A stretch of 17,750 nucleotides of DNA from an uncultured beta proteobacterium (GCA_903870955.1 CAIQEX010000349.1:1-17750); one strand, 5' to 3'; counted from the first letter of the stretch, positions 9,247-16,246 are shown. The notes: generated from the letters alone by a model not told the origin. A program made the numbers and translations.

Positions 9247-9363
9247 TCAGTTTCCCTGTCGTACCAGATATTTGGCACCCATAGCAAATTGTAGGTCATC
9301 ACTTGCAAAAGACGTATCACTGCCAATCAAGCTGCCGAGTAAGGTGTTTTTCATCGAGGCCAT
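9247..9363 (-). CDS. Possible 38-residue small protein upstream of the membrane protein gene
   Basis: Reading the minus strand from the ATG at 9363 gives 38 codons beginning MASMKNTLLGSLIGSD and ending GAKYLVRQGN, then TGA at 9247-9249. A second in-frame ATG is at 9354. The stop lies five bases before the ATG of the 132-residue membrane protein, and the SD of that gene falls inside the last codons of this ORF. That is the arrangement expected of a translationally coupled leader or small gene. The peptide is soluble-looking, with a Ser/Asp-rich middle and no membrane helix. No clear Shine-Dalgarno precedes either ATG. It could also be chance, or a remnant of a gene lost from this locus. I recognise no family. 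Confidence 0.4.
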   Translation of the reverse strand: MASMKNTLLGSLIGSDTSFASDDLQFAMGAKYLVRQGN

Positions 9364-9393
9364 CGTACAAATAATTCGAGAGTTAGGCCTGAT

Positions 9394-9445
9394 GCGTCAC
9401 GAAAATGTCACAAATAGCGTCAACAATGGTTCATTTATTTGTCAT
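9394..9445 (+). promoter_or_regulatory. Array of PhoB-box-like half-sites upstream of ppk
   Basis: Five GTCA or TTCA cores occur at 9396, 9407, 9419, 9430 and 9441, spaced 11, 12, 11 and 11 bases. PhoB boxes are made of 7-base CTGTCAT-type repeats every 11 bases. The first pair, GCGTCAC-GAAA-ATGTCAC (9394-9411), matches 13 of 18 positions of the E. coli consensus CTGTCATAAAACTGTCAC; the last half-site, TTGTCAT (9439-9445), is nearly perfect. Ten bases after the first box is AACAAT (9422-9427), 4/6 to a -10 element, as expected where PhoB replaces the -35. Known: ppk is a Pho-regulon gene in several bacteria. Inferred: phosphate-starvation control here. Confidence 0.6.
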
Positions 9446-9462
9446 TTTTAGGATCATGGTTA

Positions 9463-11559
9463 ATGTTGCCCTCAGCCGAGTTACCTAAAAGCTTCCCTCT
9501 TTCAGCCCCACCAGAGTTGCTTGACCGCGATAACAGCATTCTCTCGTTCAATGAGCGGGTGCTGAGTTGGGCAGAGCGTGACGATGTCCCGTTGTTGGAA
9601 CGTCTGCGTTACTTGTGTATTGTTTCGTCAAATTTGGACGAATTTTTTGAAGTGCGGGCAGAGCCTCACCTCATTGCGTACCAGTCGGGTGATCGAAAGG
9701 GCCTCTATACGGCGAGGACCTTTGAACGACTTTCTTCAGACTTGCATACGCTGGTCGACCGGCAATATACGCTTTACAACGAGCAACTGTTGCCCGCCTT
9801 CGAGAGGCAAAACATAAAAATTATTTCGCACGGTGAACGCAATGCCTCCCAGCGTGCATGGGTGCGTCAGTATTTCAATCGTGAGGTCAAGCCACTGCTG
9901 ATACCGGTCGGTCTCGACCCATCTCATCCATTTCCTCAAGTGGCCAACAAATCACTCAACTTTATTGTGCGGTTGGGCGGACTGGATGCCTTCGGTCGTT
10001 CAAACGAGATTGCAATCGTAAAGGTGCCGCGGGTACTGCCACGCATGATACGGATGCCTGCCAAAGAGTCTGGCTCGGCACTTCTATTGGTTTCGCTCTC
10101 TAGTGTGATTCGTGCGCATTTGGCAGATCTTTTTGTGGGTCGTAGCGTTGAACAGTTTTCCCAATTTCGGGTAACGCGCCATTCGGATTTGGCCGTAGAC
10201 GAAGAGGACGTGAAAAACCTGCGGACGGCTTTGCGACAAGGACTGGTGCATCGCCATTACGGTCAGGCTGTGCGTATTGAAGTGTCGGCCGGATGTTCCG
10301 ATTACCTTGCGAATATGCTGCTGGAGCAGTTTGAATTGCCGCAAAAATCCTTGTTTCGCGTTCCAGGGCCCGTCAATTTGGTGCGTCTGACGCAAGTAAT
10401 TGATCTGGTAGAGCGTCCAGATTTGTGTTTTTTGCCATATCGGGGTTCCTATCCGCGTCAAATTAGCCCTGGTCAATCTATTTTTGAGCAATTGAAGGCC
10501 GGAGATATCACCATTCATCAGCCATTCGAAAGTTTCGATGGGGTGTTGGATTTCTTGCGTGAAGCGGTACATGACCCCAACGTACTGGCGATAAAACAAA
10601 CCATTTACCGAACCGGGCCGGATTCCGAATTGATGGATTTACTCCGTGAAGGCGTGCGGCGAGGCAAGGAAGTGACCGTTGTGGTGGAACTGAAGGCGCG
10701 CTTTGACGAAGAGGCAAATATTAACTGGGCTGAGATGCTGGAGTCCATTGGTGCACAGGTGCTCTATGGTGTAGTGGGCTTGAAGACCCACGCCAAGATG
10801 ATGTTGATTACGCGGCGCGAAGGTCGATTGCTGAAGCGCTATGGCCATTTGTCCACCGGTAATTACAATCCAAGAACATCAAAGTTGTACACAGATATAA
10901 GTCAGTTAACGGCAGATACTGCACTTACAACTGATATGGAGCATGTGTTTGTTCATTTGGCAAGCCAGAGCCGGTTGCCACCGTTGAAGAAAATGTGGCT
11001 TGCACCTTTTTACCTTCAACGCAATCTCGTGGCTAAGGTGGATTCCATGGCCAAAGCGGCTGCGCTAGGCGAACCATGCCACATCATTGTGAAGATGAAT
11101 GCCCTAACAGATGAAGACCTCATCTTCAGCCTGATACGTGCTGGCAAGCAGGGTGTCCAGATTGATTTGATCGTTCGTGGTGCCTGTATGTTGCCCGCAC
11201 AAGTGAAAGGCCAGACTGAAAACATTCGAGTGCGTTCGGTTATCGGCCGGTTCCTGGAACATTCGCGGGTGTTTTACTTCAAACATGGGCAAAAGGAGGA
11301 CCTGTATTTGTCAAGTGCCGATTGGATGAATCGCAACATGGTGCGCCGCGTGGAAACTGCCTGGCCCGTCACCGATTCAGTGCAACGTCAACGACTGGTT
11401 GAGGAATGTCTGACGGTTTATCTGCAAGATCAGGTCGACGCTTGGGAGCTAGGCGCGAACGGTGTCTATTCGCGTTGCAAACCCTCATCTCGGAAAAAGG
11501 CAAAGGGTGCTCAAGCGACATTGATGCAAAGGTATGGACGCGACGTTCAGGGAAAGTAG
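9463..11559 (+). CDS. ppk: Polyphosphate kinase 1
   Basis: Ppk1 reversibly transfers the ATP gamma-phosphate to inorganic polyphosphate chains and is often membrane-associated. The start at 9463 is preceded by AGGA at 9450-9453 with nine-base spacing; the in-frame TTG at 9439 would overlap the PhoB-like array. The 698-residue product is close to E. coli Ppk (688). The N-terminal domain has LLDRDNSILSFNERVL (19-34) and VSSNLDEFFEVR (54-65). The catalytic domains hold IKQTIYRT (377-384), VVVELKARFDEEANI (406-420), the autophosphorylated histidine H443 in LKTHAKMML, and the second conserved histidine H600 in FLEHSRVFYF, with SADWMNRNMVRRVE following at 618-631. The C-terminus ends in a basic tail (SSRKKAKGAQ). 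sixA starts 12 bases downstream. Confidence 0.97.
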   Translation: MLPSAELPKSFPLSAPPELLDRDNSILSFNERVLSWAERDDVPLLERLRYLCIVSSNLDEFFEVRAEPHLIAYQSGDRKGLYTARTFERLSSDLHTLVDRQYTLYNEQLLPAFERQNIKIISHGERNASQRAWVRQYFNREVKPLLIPVGLDPSHPFPQVANKSLNFIVRLGGLDAFGRSNEIAIVKVPRVLPRMIRMPAKESGSALLLVSLSSVIRAHLADLFVGRSVEQFSQFRVTRHSDLAVDEEDVKNLRTALRQGLVHRHYGQAVRIEVSAGCSDYLANMLLEQFELPQKSLFRVPGPVNLVRLTQVIDLVERPDLCFLPYRGSYPRQISPGQSIFEQLKAGDITIHQPFESFDGVLDFLREAVHDPNVLAIKQTIYRTGPDSELMDLLREGVRRGKEVTVVVELKARFDEEANINWAEMLESIGAQVLYGVVGLKTHAKMMLITRREGRLLKRYGHLSTGNYNPRTSKLYTDISQLTADTALTTDMEHVFVHLASQSRLPPLKKMWLAPFYLQRNLVAKVDSMAKAAALGEPCHIIVKMNALTDEDLIFSLIRAGKQGVQIDLIVRGACMLPAQVKGQTENIRVRSVIGRFLEHSRVFYFKHGQKEDLYLSSADWMNRNMVRRVETAWPVTDSVQRQRLVEECLTVYLQDQVDAWELGANGVYSRCKPSSRKKAKGAQATLMQRYGRDVQGK

Positions 11560-11571
11560 AAAGGAAGCGCG

Positions 11572-12033
11572 ATGGATTTGATTTTATGGCGTCATGCCGA
11601 AGCCATTGATCTGGAGTTGGTGGGCGACGACATGGCCAGATACTTGACGCCGCGAGGTGAAAAGCAAGCTGCCCGCATGGCTGAATGGCTTGATCGTCAG
11701 TTGCCTGCCGGCGCCAAAGTACTCGTCAGCCCGGCCGTGCGCGCCGAACAGACGGCCCATGCGCTGGGTCGCAAATACAAAATTAGTCCGGCTCTTGCCC
11801 CACTTGCAAGTGCTGGACAACTGCTTGACCTTGTGCAGTGGCCGCAAGCTAAAGGTTGTTTTTTGGTCGTGGGTCACCAACCAGTATTAGGTCAGGTGAT
11901 AGCACAGTTGATGGGTTTGCAGGTCAGCGAATGCACCGTCAAGAAAGGTGCGCTGTGGTGGCTTCGTTACAGAGAAAAAGAGCAGACTGCGCAAACCGTG
12001 GTTGTTACGGTCCAGTCACCCGAGCTTTTGTAA
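11572..12033 (+). CDS. sixA: Phosphohistidine phosphatase SixA
   Basis: SixA removes phosphate from phosphohistidine; in E. coli its reported targets are the ArcB HPt domain and the nitrogen-PTS protein NPr. The 153-residue product has the histidine-phosphatase (phosphoglycerate-mutase-like) fold: the catalytic WRHAEA with R7 and H8, SPAVRAEQTA with R57, and VVGHQP with the second histidine H102. Length matches the short SixA subfamily, which lacks the mutase insertions. AGGA lies about eight bases before the ATG. It sits 12 bases after ppk, so it should share the ppk message and any PhoB control. A histidine kinase gene follows after 122 bases. The substrate in this organism cannot be read from sequence. 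Confidence 0.93.
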   Translation: MDLILWRHAEAIDLELVGDDMARYLTPRGEKQAARMAEWLDRQLPAGAKVLVSPAVRAEQTAHALGRKYKISPALAPLASAGQLLDLVQWPQAKGCFLVVGHQPVLGQVIAQLMGLQVSECTVKKGALWWLRYREKEQTAQTVVVTVQSPELL

Positions 12034-12155
12034 TTTCACTATGTGACCGCCTGAGCCTCTTCATTGCATGCGGTTTGGGTATTTTTTAGCGACAATTTAT
12101 TCTGCATTTTTTCTTATGAGGTTAATTTTTATCTGAAAAGCGATAAACTTTGCAG
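12034..12155 (+). promoter_or_regulatory. A/T-rich gap between sixA and the kinase gene, possible weak terminator and promoter
   Basis: This spacer is clearly more A/T-rich than the flanking genes. A weak hairpin (ACCGC at 12046-12050 with GCGGT at 12070-12074, 19-base loop) is followed by a T-run (12082-12087). The A/T-rich tail (12081-12140) is a plausible promoter region for the kinase-regulator pair, but I find no -35/-10 pair good enough to mark. Confidence 0.25.
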
Positions 12156-13622
12156 ATGAATGTAACTTTGCAAGAAGCCTCCAAGAACAGGGTCGTCTTG
12201 GTTGTGGACGATACGCCAGAGATTCTGTCACTGGTCCACACGTTGCTCCGGGATGCCTATCAGGTCAAGAGCGCCAATAACGGACGAAAAGGGTTGCAAA
12301 TTGCACGTTCCGAACCCCAGCCTGATTTGATTTTGCTCGACATCATGATGCCGGGTATGGATGGTTACGAAGTCTGCACTCAGCTAAAACAAGATCCCAA
12401 AACTCGAGATATTCCGGTCATATTTCTAACAGCCAAATCAGAGACTGAAAACGAGGAACGTGGCTTCTCTCTGGGTGCCATGGACTATGTAACCAAGCCG
12501 ATTGGCCCAAGCGTATTGCTGGCACGTGTCAAAACGCAGATATCTGCCCATGCTCAAAGAAGAAGCCTGGAGGGCATGTTTAAGGACGTCATTGAATTTG
12601 CGCCAGTGATTTTCTTTGTCACCGACGAAGAACTGAGGATTGTTCAAACCAACGCCCAGGCAGAAAAGCATTTCGGTTACAGCCGCCAGGAACTCACAGG
12701 AATGAATCTGCAAACCCTGCTGCCGCAATGTCTGAGTTTTATGCAGGTCACCACATCGCAATTGCACACCCAACCGGGTGAAGCAAAGATTGATGCCAAT
12801 CCAGAACTCACCTGTTTACGCAACGATGCCAGTTCATTTCCTGGCTCAGCCACGTTTAGCCGACTGGATACTTTAAACGGGCTGTTGCACACAGTCGTTT
12901 TGGTCAATGCGACCGACAAGAATCAGACACTTAAGCGCCTGAGCGAAACCCAGGATTCACTGCGCGAACTTGCTGCGATCAATGAGTCGGCGCGTGAAAA
13001 TGAAAGGAAAAACATTGCACGTGAGGTGCATGACGAACTTGGTCAAGTGATGACAGCATTGCGTATGCAGTTGTCCTTAATGCCGATGCAATTTGGAGCG
13101 GACATACCGGGGCTTGCTGGGAGCGTTGACTCGATGAAGTTACTGGTGGACAGGGCAATCAAAGGTGTCCGCAATATTGCGACAGTACTGAGACCTGAGG
13201 CGCTCAACTTGGGCTTGGTTCCAGCGCTTGAGTGGTTGCGTGACGAATTTCTTCGGCATAACTCGGTTGCATGCGAGTTCGAGTACCGAGGGATGACAGA
13301 TCCAATTGACGAAATGCGTGCAATGCTCATTTATCGCATTGTCCAGGAGTCGTTAACCAATATCAGTCGCTATGCGAAAGCGACAGAAGTCAAAATTCTG
13401 GTCAATTTTTCACCCCCGGATGTTGAAGTGAGCATTACTGACGACGGATGCGGCTTTGATCCTGGCGAAGTCATGATAAAGAAGACGTTTGGCCTGCTGG
13501 GTATGCGTGAGCGGGCCTTGACTTTGGGAGGAGACCTAATGATTTTGAGCAGGCCTGGACGCGGTACTACGATTGCAGTCAAAGTGCCGCTTAAACGTGC
13601 CGCGGTAGAAGCAGCACCATGA
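12156..13622 (+). CDS. Soluble hybrid sensor histidine kinase, REC-PAS-HisKA_3-HATPase
   Basis: This 488-residue protein has no membrane segment and is probably cytoplasmic. Residues ~12-128 form a receiver domain, with acidic pocket D18/D19, phospho-acceptor D62 (LLDIMMPGMDG), T92 and K114 (TKPIG). A PAS domain covers about 140-255 (VIEFAPVIFFVTDEELRIV). A helical linker leads to the HisKA_3 dimerisation motif ENERKNIAREVHDELGQ, with phospho-acceptor H292. The HATPase domain has the N box QESLTNISRYAKAT (N402), G1 DDGCGFD (429-435) and G2 FGLLGMRERA (445-454). The start is the ATG at 12156; a TTG two codons upstream is possible and neither has a good SD. Its TGA overlaps the next ATG (ATGA), so the NarL-type regulator is its likely partner. 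The N-terminal REC suggests control by another kinase. Signal unknown. Confidence 0.93.
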   Translation: MNVTLQEASKNRVVLVVDDTPEILSLVHTLLRDAYQVKSANNGRKGLQIARSEPQPDLILLDIMMPGMDGYEVCTQLKQDPKTRDIPVIFLTAKSETENEERGFSLGAMDYVTKPIGPSVLLARVKTQISAHAQRRSLEGMFKDVIEFAPVIFFVTDEELRIVQTNAQAEKHFGYSRQELTGMNLQTLLPQCLSFMQVTTSQLHTQPGEAKIDANPELTCLRNDASSFPGSATFSRLDTLNGLLHTVVLVNATDKNQTLKRLSETQDSLRELAAINESARENERKNIAREVHDELGQVMTALRMQLSLMPMQFGADIPGLAGSVDSMKLLVDRAIKGVRNIATVLRPEALNLGLVPALEWLRDEFLRHNSVACEFEYRGMTDPIDEMRAMLIYRIVQESLTNISRYAKATEVKILVNFSPPDVEVSITDDGCGFDPGEVMIKKTFGLLGMRERALTLGGDLMILSRPGRGTTIAVKVPLKRAAVEAAP

Positions 13623-14251
13623 TCAGAATTGTCATAGCCGATGACCATGCGATTGTTCGAGCGGGGCTCAAGCAAATGTTTGCAATCATGCCTGAGATGG
13701 AGGTGGTCGCTGAAGCGGTTGACGGTGATAGCGCCCTGGGAATACTTCGTGTGACGCGCTGCGACATTTTGTTGCTGGACATTAACATGCCCGGATTTAG
13801 TGGTCCGGACTTGATAACACGAATGAAATCCCATTGGCCAGATTTGCCAATCCTGGTACTCAGTATGCACGACACCGCACAAGTTGCGTTGCGTGCGTTG
13901 AAGGCGGGCGCTGACGGATATGTGACCAAGGACAGTGAACCCGAAGTACTGCTTGCGGCAATCCGCAAGATCGCGGCAGGGGGACGATTTATTTCAAGTG
14001 AAGTCGCACAAAAGATGGCGCTCATGGCAACTTCAAGCGGAGCGCTGTCGCCCCACAGCACACTTTCAGATCGTGAGTTTGATGTCTTTAATTGTCTTGT
14101 CAAAGGATTGGGCGTCAACGATATTGCCAAACAGTTAAGTATCAGTAACAAAACCGTTAGTACCCACAAGGCGCGATTGCTGGAAAAAATGCAAATGACA
14201 GGTGTAGCAGAGTTGACACGCTATGCCATGGATAACTCCTTATTGGACTGA
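13619..14251 (+). CDS. NarL/LuxR-family response regulator
   Basis: A 210-residue two-domain DNA-binding response regulator. The receiver (residues 1-~120) has acidic pocket D8/D9, phospho-acceptor D54 (LLLDINMPGFSG), S82 (VLSMHD) and K104 (VTKDSE), so it should be phosphorylatable. The C-terminal LuxR-type HTH covers about 148-205, with LSDREFDVFNCLVKGLGVNDIAK leading into LSISNKTVSTHKARLLEKM, the recognition-helix region typical of NarL, BvgA and RcsB relatives. The ATG is embedded in the kinase stop (ATGA), so the two are translationally coupled and very likely cognate. The target genes are not stated by the sequence; repeated inverted motifs begin about 30 bases after its stop and could be its operators. 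Confidence 0.95.
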   Translation: MIRIVIADDHAIVRAGLKQMFAIMPEMEVVAEAVDGDSALGILRVTRCDILLLDINMPGFSGPDLITRMKSHWPDLPILVLSMHDTAQVALRALKAGADGYVTKDSEPEVLLAAIRKIAAGGRFISSEVAQKMALMATSSGALSPHSTLSDREFDVFNCLVKGLGVNDIAKQLSISNKTVSTHKARLLEKMQMTGVAELTRYAMDNSLLD

Positions 14252-14280
14252 CGTGAGCGTTAGGGGAGTGCTTCCTTGTG

Positions 14281-14327
14281 TAGGAATCGCCTGATGTTTT
14301 CAGGGAACTCCTGAGCCTTAAATCAGG
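14281..14327. repeat. Phased CCTGA/TCAGG inverted-repeat cluster, candidate regulator binding sites
   Basis: Alternating five-base elements CCTGA (14290-14294), TCAGG (14300-14304), CCTGA (14310-14314) and TCAGG (14323-14327) occur with centre spacings of 10, 10 and 13 bases, so the first three lie on one DNA face. A TAGGAAT (14281-14287), resembling half of an RcsB-type box, precedes them. NarL/RcsB-class regulators bind such short inverted elements, and one is encoded immediately upstream. The array could alternatively fold as competing RNA hairpins. Function is inferred only. Confidence 0.4.
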
Positions 14328-14352
14328 GCCGCCCGATACCCTTAGTGGGCCC

Positions 14353-14371
14353 GCAGCGAGAAGATCGCTGC
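14353..14371 (+). repeat. Perfect 7-bp hairpin abutting an ATG
   Basis: GCAGCGA (14353-14359) and TCGCTGC (14365-14371) pair perfectly around the loop GAAGA, and the next three bases are ATG (14372). In RNA the purine-rich GAGAAG, the only SD-like stretch ahead of that ATG, would be partly in the loop and partly in the stem. Just upstream, GGGCC (14326-14330) can pair with GGCCC (14348-14352). No U-tract follows, so a terminator role is unlikely. Confidence 0.5.
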
Positions 14372-14590
14372 ATGAACACATCTCACGCAACCATTCGCCA
14401 GTCCACGATGTCCTTGCGCGCCAGAACAGCCGATTTTTTCAAAATGGACTTTCCGCGCACGGTCCCCGCGAATGTTTCCCGAGACCACAATCCACTGCGT
14501 AGGACATTAACGTCGCCACGTGGCATGGATATTTGGGAAACCAACGAAAAAATGTGTTTCGCTCTGTGGGAACTCATGTCGCGCAGTTGA
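14372..14590 (+). CDS. Hypothetical 72-residue small protein
   Basis: An ORF from ATG 14372 to TGA 14590 encodes a product beginning MNTSHATIRQSTMSLRARTA and ending DIWETNEKMCFALWELMSRS. The composition is protein-like: a basic N-terminal half and a C-terminal segment with two tryptophans that could form an amphipathic helix. Third-position G/C is a little over half by eye, not decisive. The start abuts a perfect 7-bp hairpin and only a weak GAGAAG precedes it; a GTG at 14345 is an alternative start. It lies behind the response regulator gene and a cluster of inverted repeats, so it could be a target of that regulator. I recognise no family, and a 95-residue ORF on the other strand overlaps it, so either could be a shadow. 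Confidence 0.35.
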   Translation: MNTSHATIRQSTMSLRARTADFFKMDFPRTVPANVSRDHNPLRRTLTSPRGMDIWETNEKMCFALWELMSRS

Positions 14591-14669
14591 GGCGACATCT
14601 GCAACCCATACGCTAGTTGATGACCATTTAGCGTTAGACCCCGAAACACTACGTTCGGTAGCGGTTTGA

Positions 14670-16178
14670 TCAAAGGCCTCTTACTTCAAGTTGCCAAGGC
14701 GTTTTCTCCCAGGCCAGTACTTCTTCACGCAGCAAATGTGCTGATTGTGGATAGGCTTCCGCCCAGTCAGCGCGACAGCTTAGACGAATAGCGGTACGTT
14801 GCATATCGGGCTGCTTTAGGTTGATACCAGTGAGGTCAGGATCTCGTCTGGCGTGGCACAGAATGACCGCCAGACGCAAGCACATTAGCTGACAAACCAT
14901 CTCTCTGTCATCCAGAGCGGTTTCGATTTTTCGCAGTTTTCCCCGGTGTCCCAAAACCAATAGGCTTAGGCGGTGCAGTTCCGACAATGAAAACCCCATA
15001 GCGTCCGCATTGTCCAGAATGTATGCGCCATGTTTATGGTAATCGCTGTGCGAGATATGGCTGCCAATCTCATGCAATTCGGCAGCCCAATAAAGTTTGC
15101 GTTCAAGTCGCTCGTTTTCTGTATCTGCCGATCTCTTGCCGGCATTTGTGAGTTGCTTAAATAGATAGGTCGCAACATTTCCGACTCTTTGTCCGTGGGC
15201 GCGATCGACACCAAATTTGCGTGCCAGTCGATTGATGCTGTTCACATGCAGATCACCCGCGTCACCCGTATCACCCAGCAAGTCACAAATCAGTCCATGC
15301 CGCAAGCCACCCGAGGCTAATTCCATGTGTTGAATTTTCAAGAGTTTGAAAACGGATCGCATCACGCTAACCCCGCCTCCAATGATGGCCTTGCGGTCCT
15401 CACGCATTCCCGCCAAGCGCAGACGATCGGCACTTTGTGCCGACACCAGACGGTCCAAGATCCAGTCCAGGCCTTCCATCGTAATTTGTCCGCTGGGCCA
15501 GCCAGCGGCGATCAATACATCGCTGATAGCGCCCACTGTTCCCGCTGAGCCGTAGGCCGTGTCCCAATGGTTTGGGTGATACGCTTCAAAAGCCTCATCC
15601 ATGACAGCCGTTGCAGCCACTTCGGCAATTTCAAACGACTTTCGTGTAAATTGCCCATCGGGAAAATAGCGTTTGGACCAGGCAATGCTTCCGACACGAA
15701 ATGACTCCATTACCTTGGGCGTTCGGCCTTGTCCCAAAATCAATTCTGTGGAGCGACCACCGATGTCAACGACCAACCGGCGCTCCTCGGTGTTGGGCAG
15801 CATATGCGCCACACCTTGATAAATAAGCCGTGCTTCTTCACGGCCGGAAATCACATCAATTGGAAATCCCAATACCTGATTGGCACGCAGTAAAAACTCA
15901 TCCCGGTTACGGGCTTCGCGCAAAGTCTGTGTCGCCACGGCGCGGACTTCAGATGGTTTAAATCCTGCTAGACGCTCACCAAAACGAGCCAAGCAGTCCC
16001 AGCCAGCCTGCATCGCGGGAAGGGTCAAATTGCGTCCCTCATCAAGTCCGCCTCCCTGTCTAACTGTTTCTTTCAGATACTCGGTCCTGCGGAATTCACC
16101 ATGCTCAATACGACCAATTTCCAGTCTGAAGCTGTTGGAGCCCAGGTCCACTGCTGCGAGACGATTTCCAGATTGCAT
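14670..16178 (-). CDS. ppx: Exopolyphosphatase, Ppx/GppA family
   Basis: Ppx removes terminal phosphates from polyphosphate; the related GppA also hydrolyses pppGpp, and the two cannot be separated firmly by eye. Position near ppk favours Ppx. The 502-residue product starts MQSGNRLAAVDLGSNSFRLE, the ASKHA phosphate-1 motif at 9-19. SGREEARLIYQGV (111-123) carries the catalytic glutamate, VVDIGGRSTE (136-145) is the second nucleotide/phosphate loop, and YGSAGTVGA (209-217) follows. The C-terminal part from ~320 is the HD-like helical domain, with ELHEIGSHISHSDYHKHG at 368-384. I start at 16178, where the family N-terminus begins, not at 16223. It is convergent with the regulator gene and 68 bases behind the glycosyltransferase gene, so it may be expressed apart from ppk. 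Confidence 0.93.
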   Translation of the reverse strand: MQSGNRLAAVDLGSNSFRLEIGRIEHGEFRRTEYLKETVRQGGGLDEGRNLTLPAMQAGWDCLARFGERLAGFKPSEVRAVATQTLREARNRDEFLLRANQVLGFPIDVISGREEARLIYQGVAHMLPNTEERRLVVDIGGRSTELILGQGRTPKVMESFRVGSIAWSKRYFPDGQFTRKSFEIAEVAATAVMDEAFEAYHPNHWDTAYGSAGTVGAISDVLIAAGWPSGQITMEGLDWILDRLVSAQSADRLRLAGMREDRKAIIGGGVSVMRSVFKLLKIQHMELASGGLRHGLICDLLGDTGDAGDLHVNSINRLARKFGVDRAHGQRVGNVATYLFKQLTNAGKRSADTENERLERKLYWAAELHEIGSHISHSDYHKHGAYILDNADAMGFSLSELHRLSLLVLGHRGKLRKIETALDDREMVCQLMCLRLAVILCHARRDPDLTGINLKQPDMQRTAIRLSCRADWAEAYPQSAHLLREEVLAWEKTPWQLEVRGL

Positions 16179-16246
16179 GTAGGTGTGCTCAGTTGCTTTG
16201 TTGCTTGTTGTGGAGCATAGCATTCGGCTGCTGGGACGCGAGGTGA

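Larger units (their letters stand above)
14252..14669. other. 418-bp structured spacer between the response regulator and ppx genes
   Basis: The flanking genes converge here and no recognised gene lies between. The first third (14281-14371) is dense in inverted repeats, described separately. A 72-codon plus-strand ORF (14372-14590) and a 95-residue minus-strand ORF (14383-14673, TTG start overlapping the ppx stop) lie on opposite strands of the rest, and at most one is likely real. A small imperfect hairpin (14644-14667, CTAC/GTAG and AAAC/GTTT arms) sits directly after the ppx stop and may end ppx transcription, but it has no proper U-tract. Confidence 0.6.

Noticed and set aside
9439..9462. 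TTG at 9439 as the ppk start
   Set aside because: It falls within the PhoB-like array and has no SD, whereas the ATG at 9463 has AGGA at good spacing.
14633..14639. GTTAGAC resembling an integron attC core
   Set aside because: No matching RYYYAAC partner at a suitable distance, no imperfect hairpin typical of attC, and no integrase or cassette genes nearby.
14383..14673. 95-residue minus-strand ORF with a TTG overlapping the ppx stop
   Set aside because: Weak start, no SD, several CTA leucine codons unusual for this genome, and it competes with the plus-strand ORF. Neither is proven, and this one is the less likely.
16179..16223. Upstream ATG of ppx at 16223
   Set aside because: The extra 15 residues are polar and non-conserved in character; the family N-terminus begins at 16178. 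No SD supports either, so some doubt stays.
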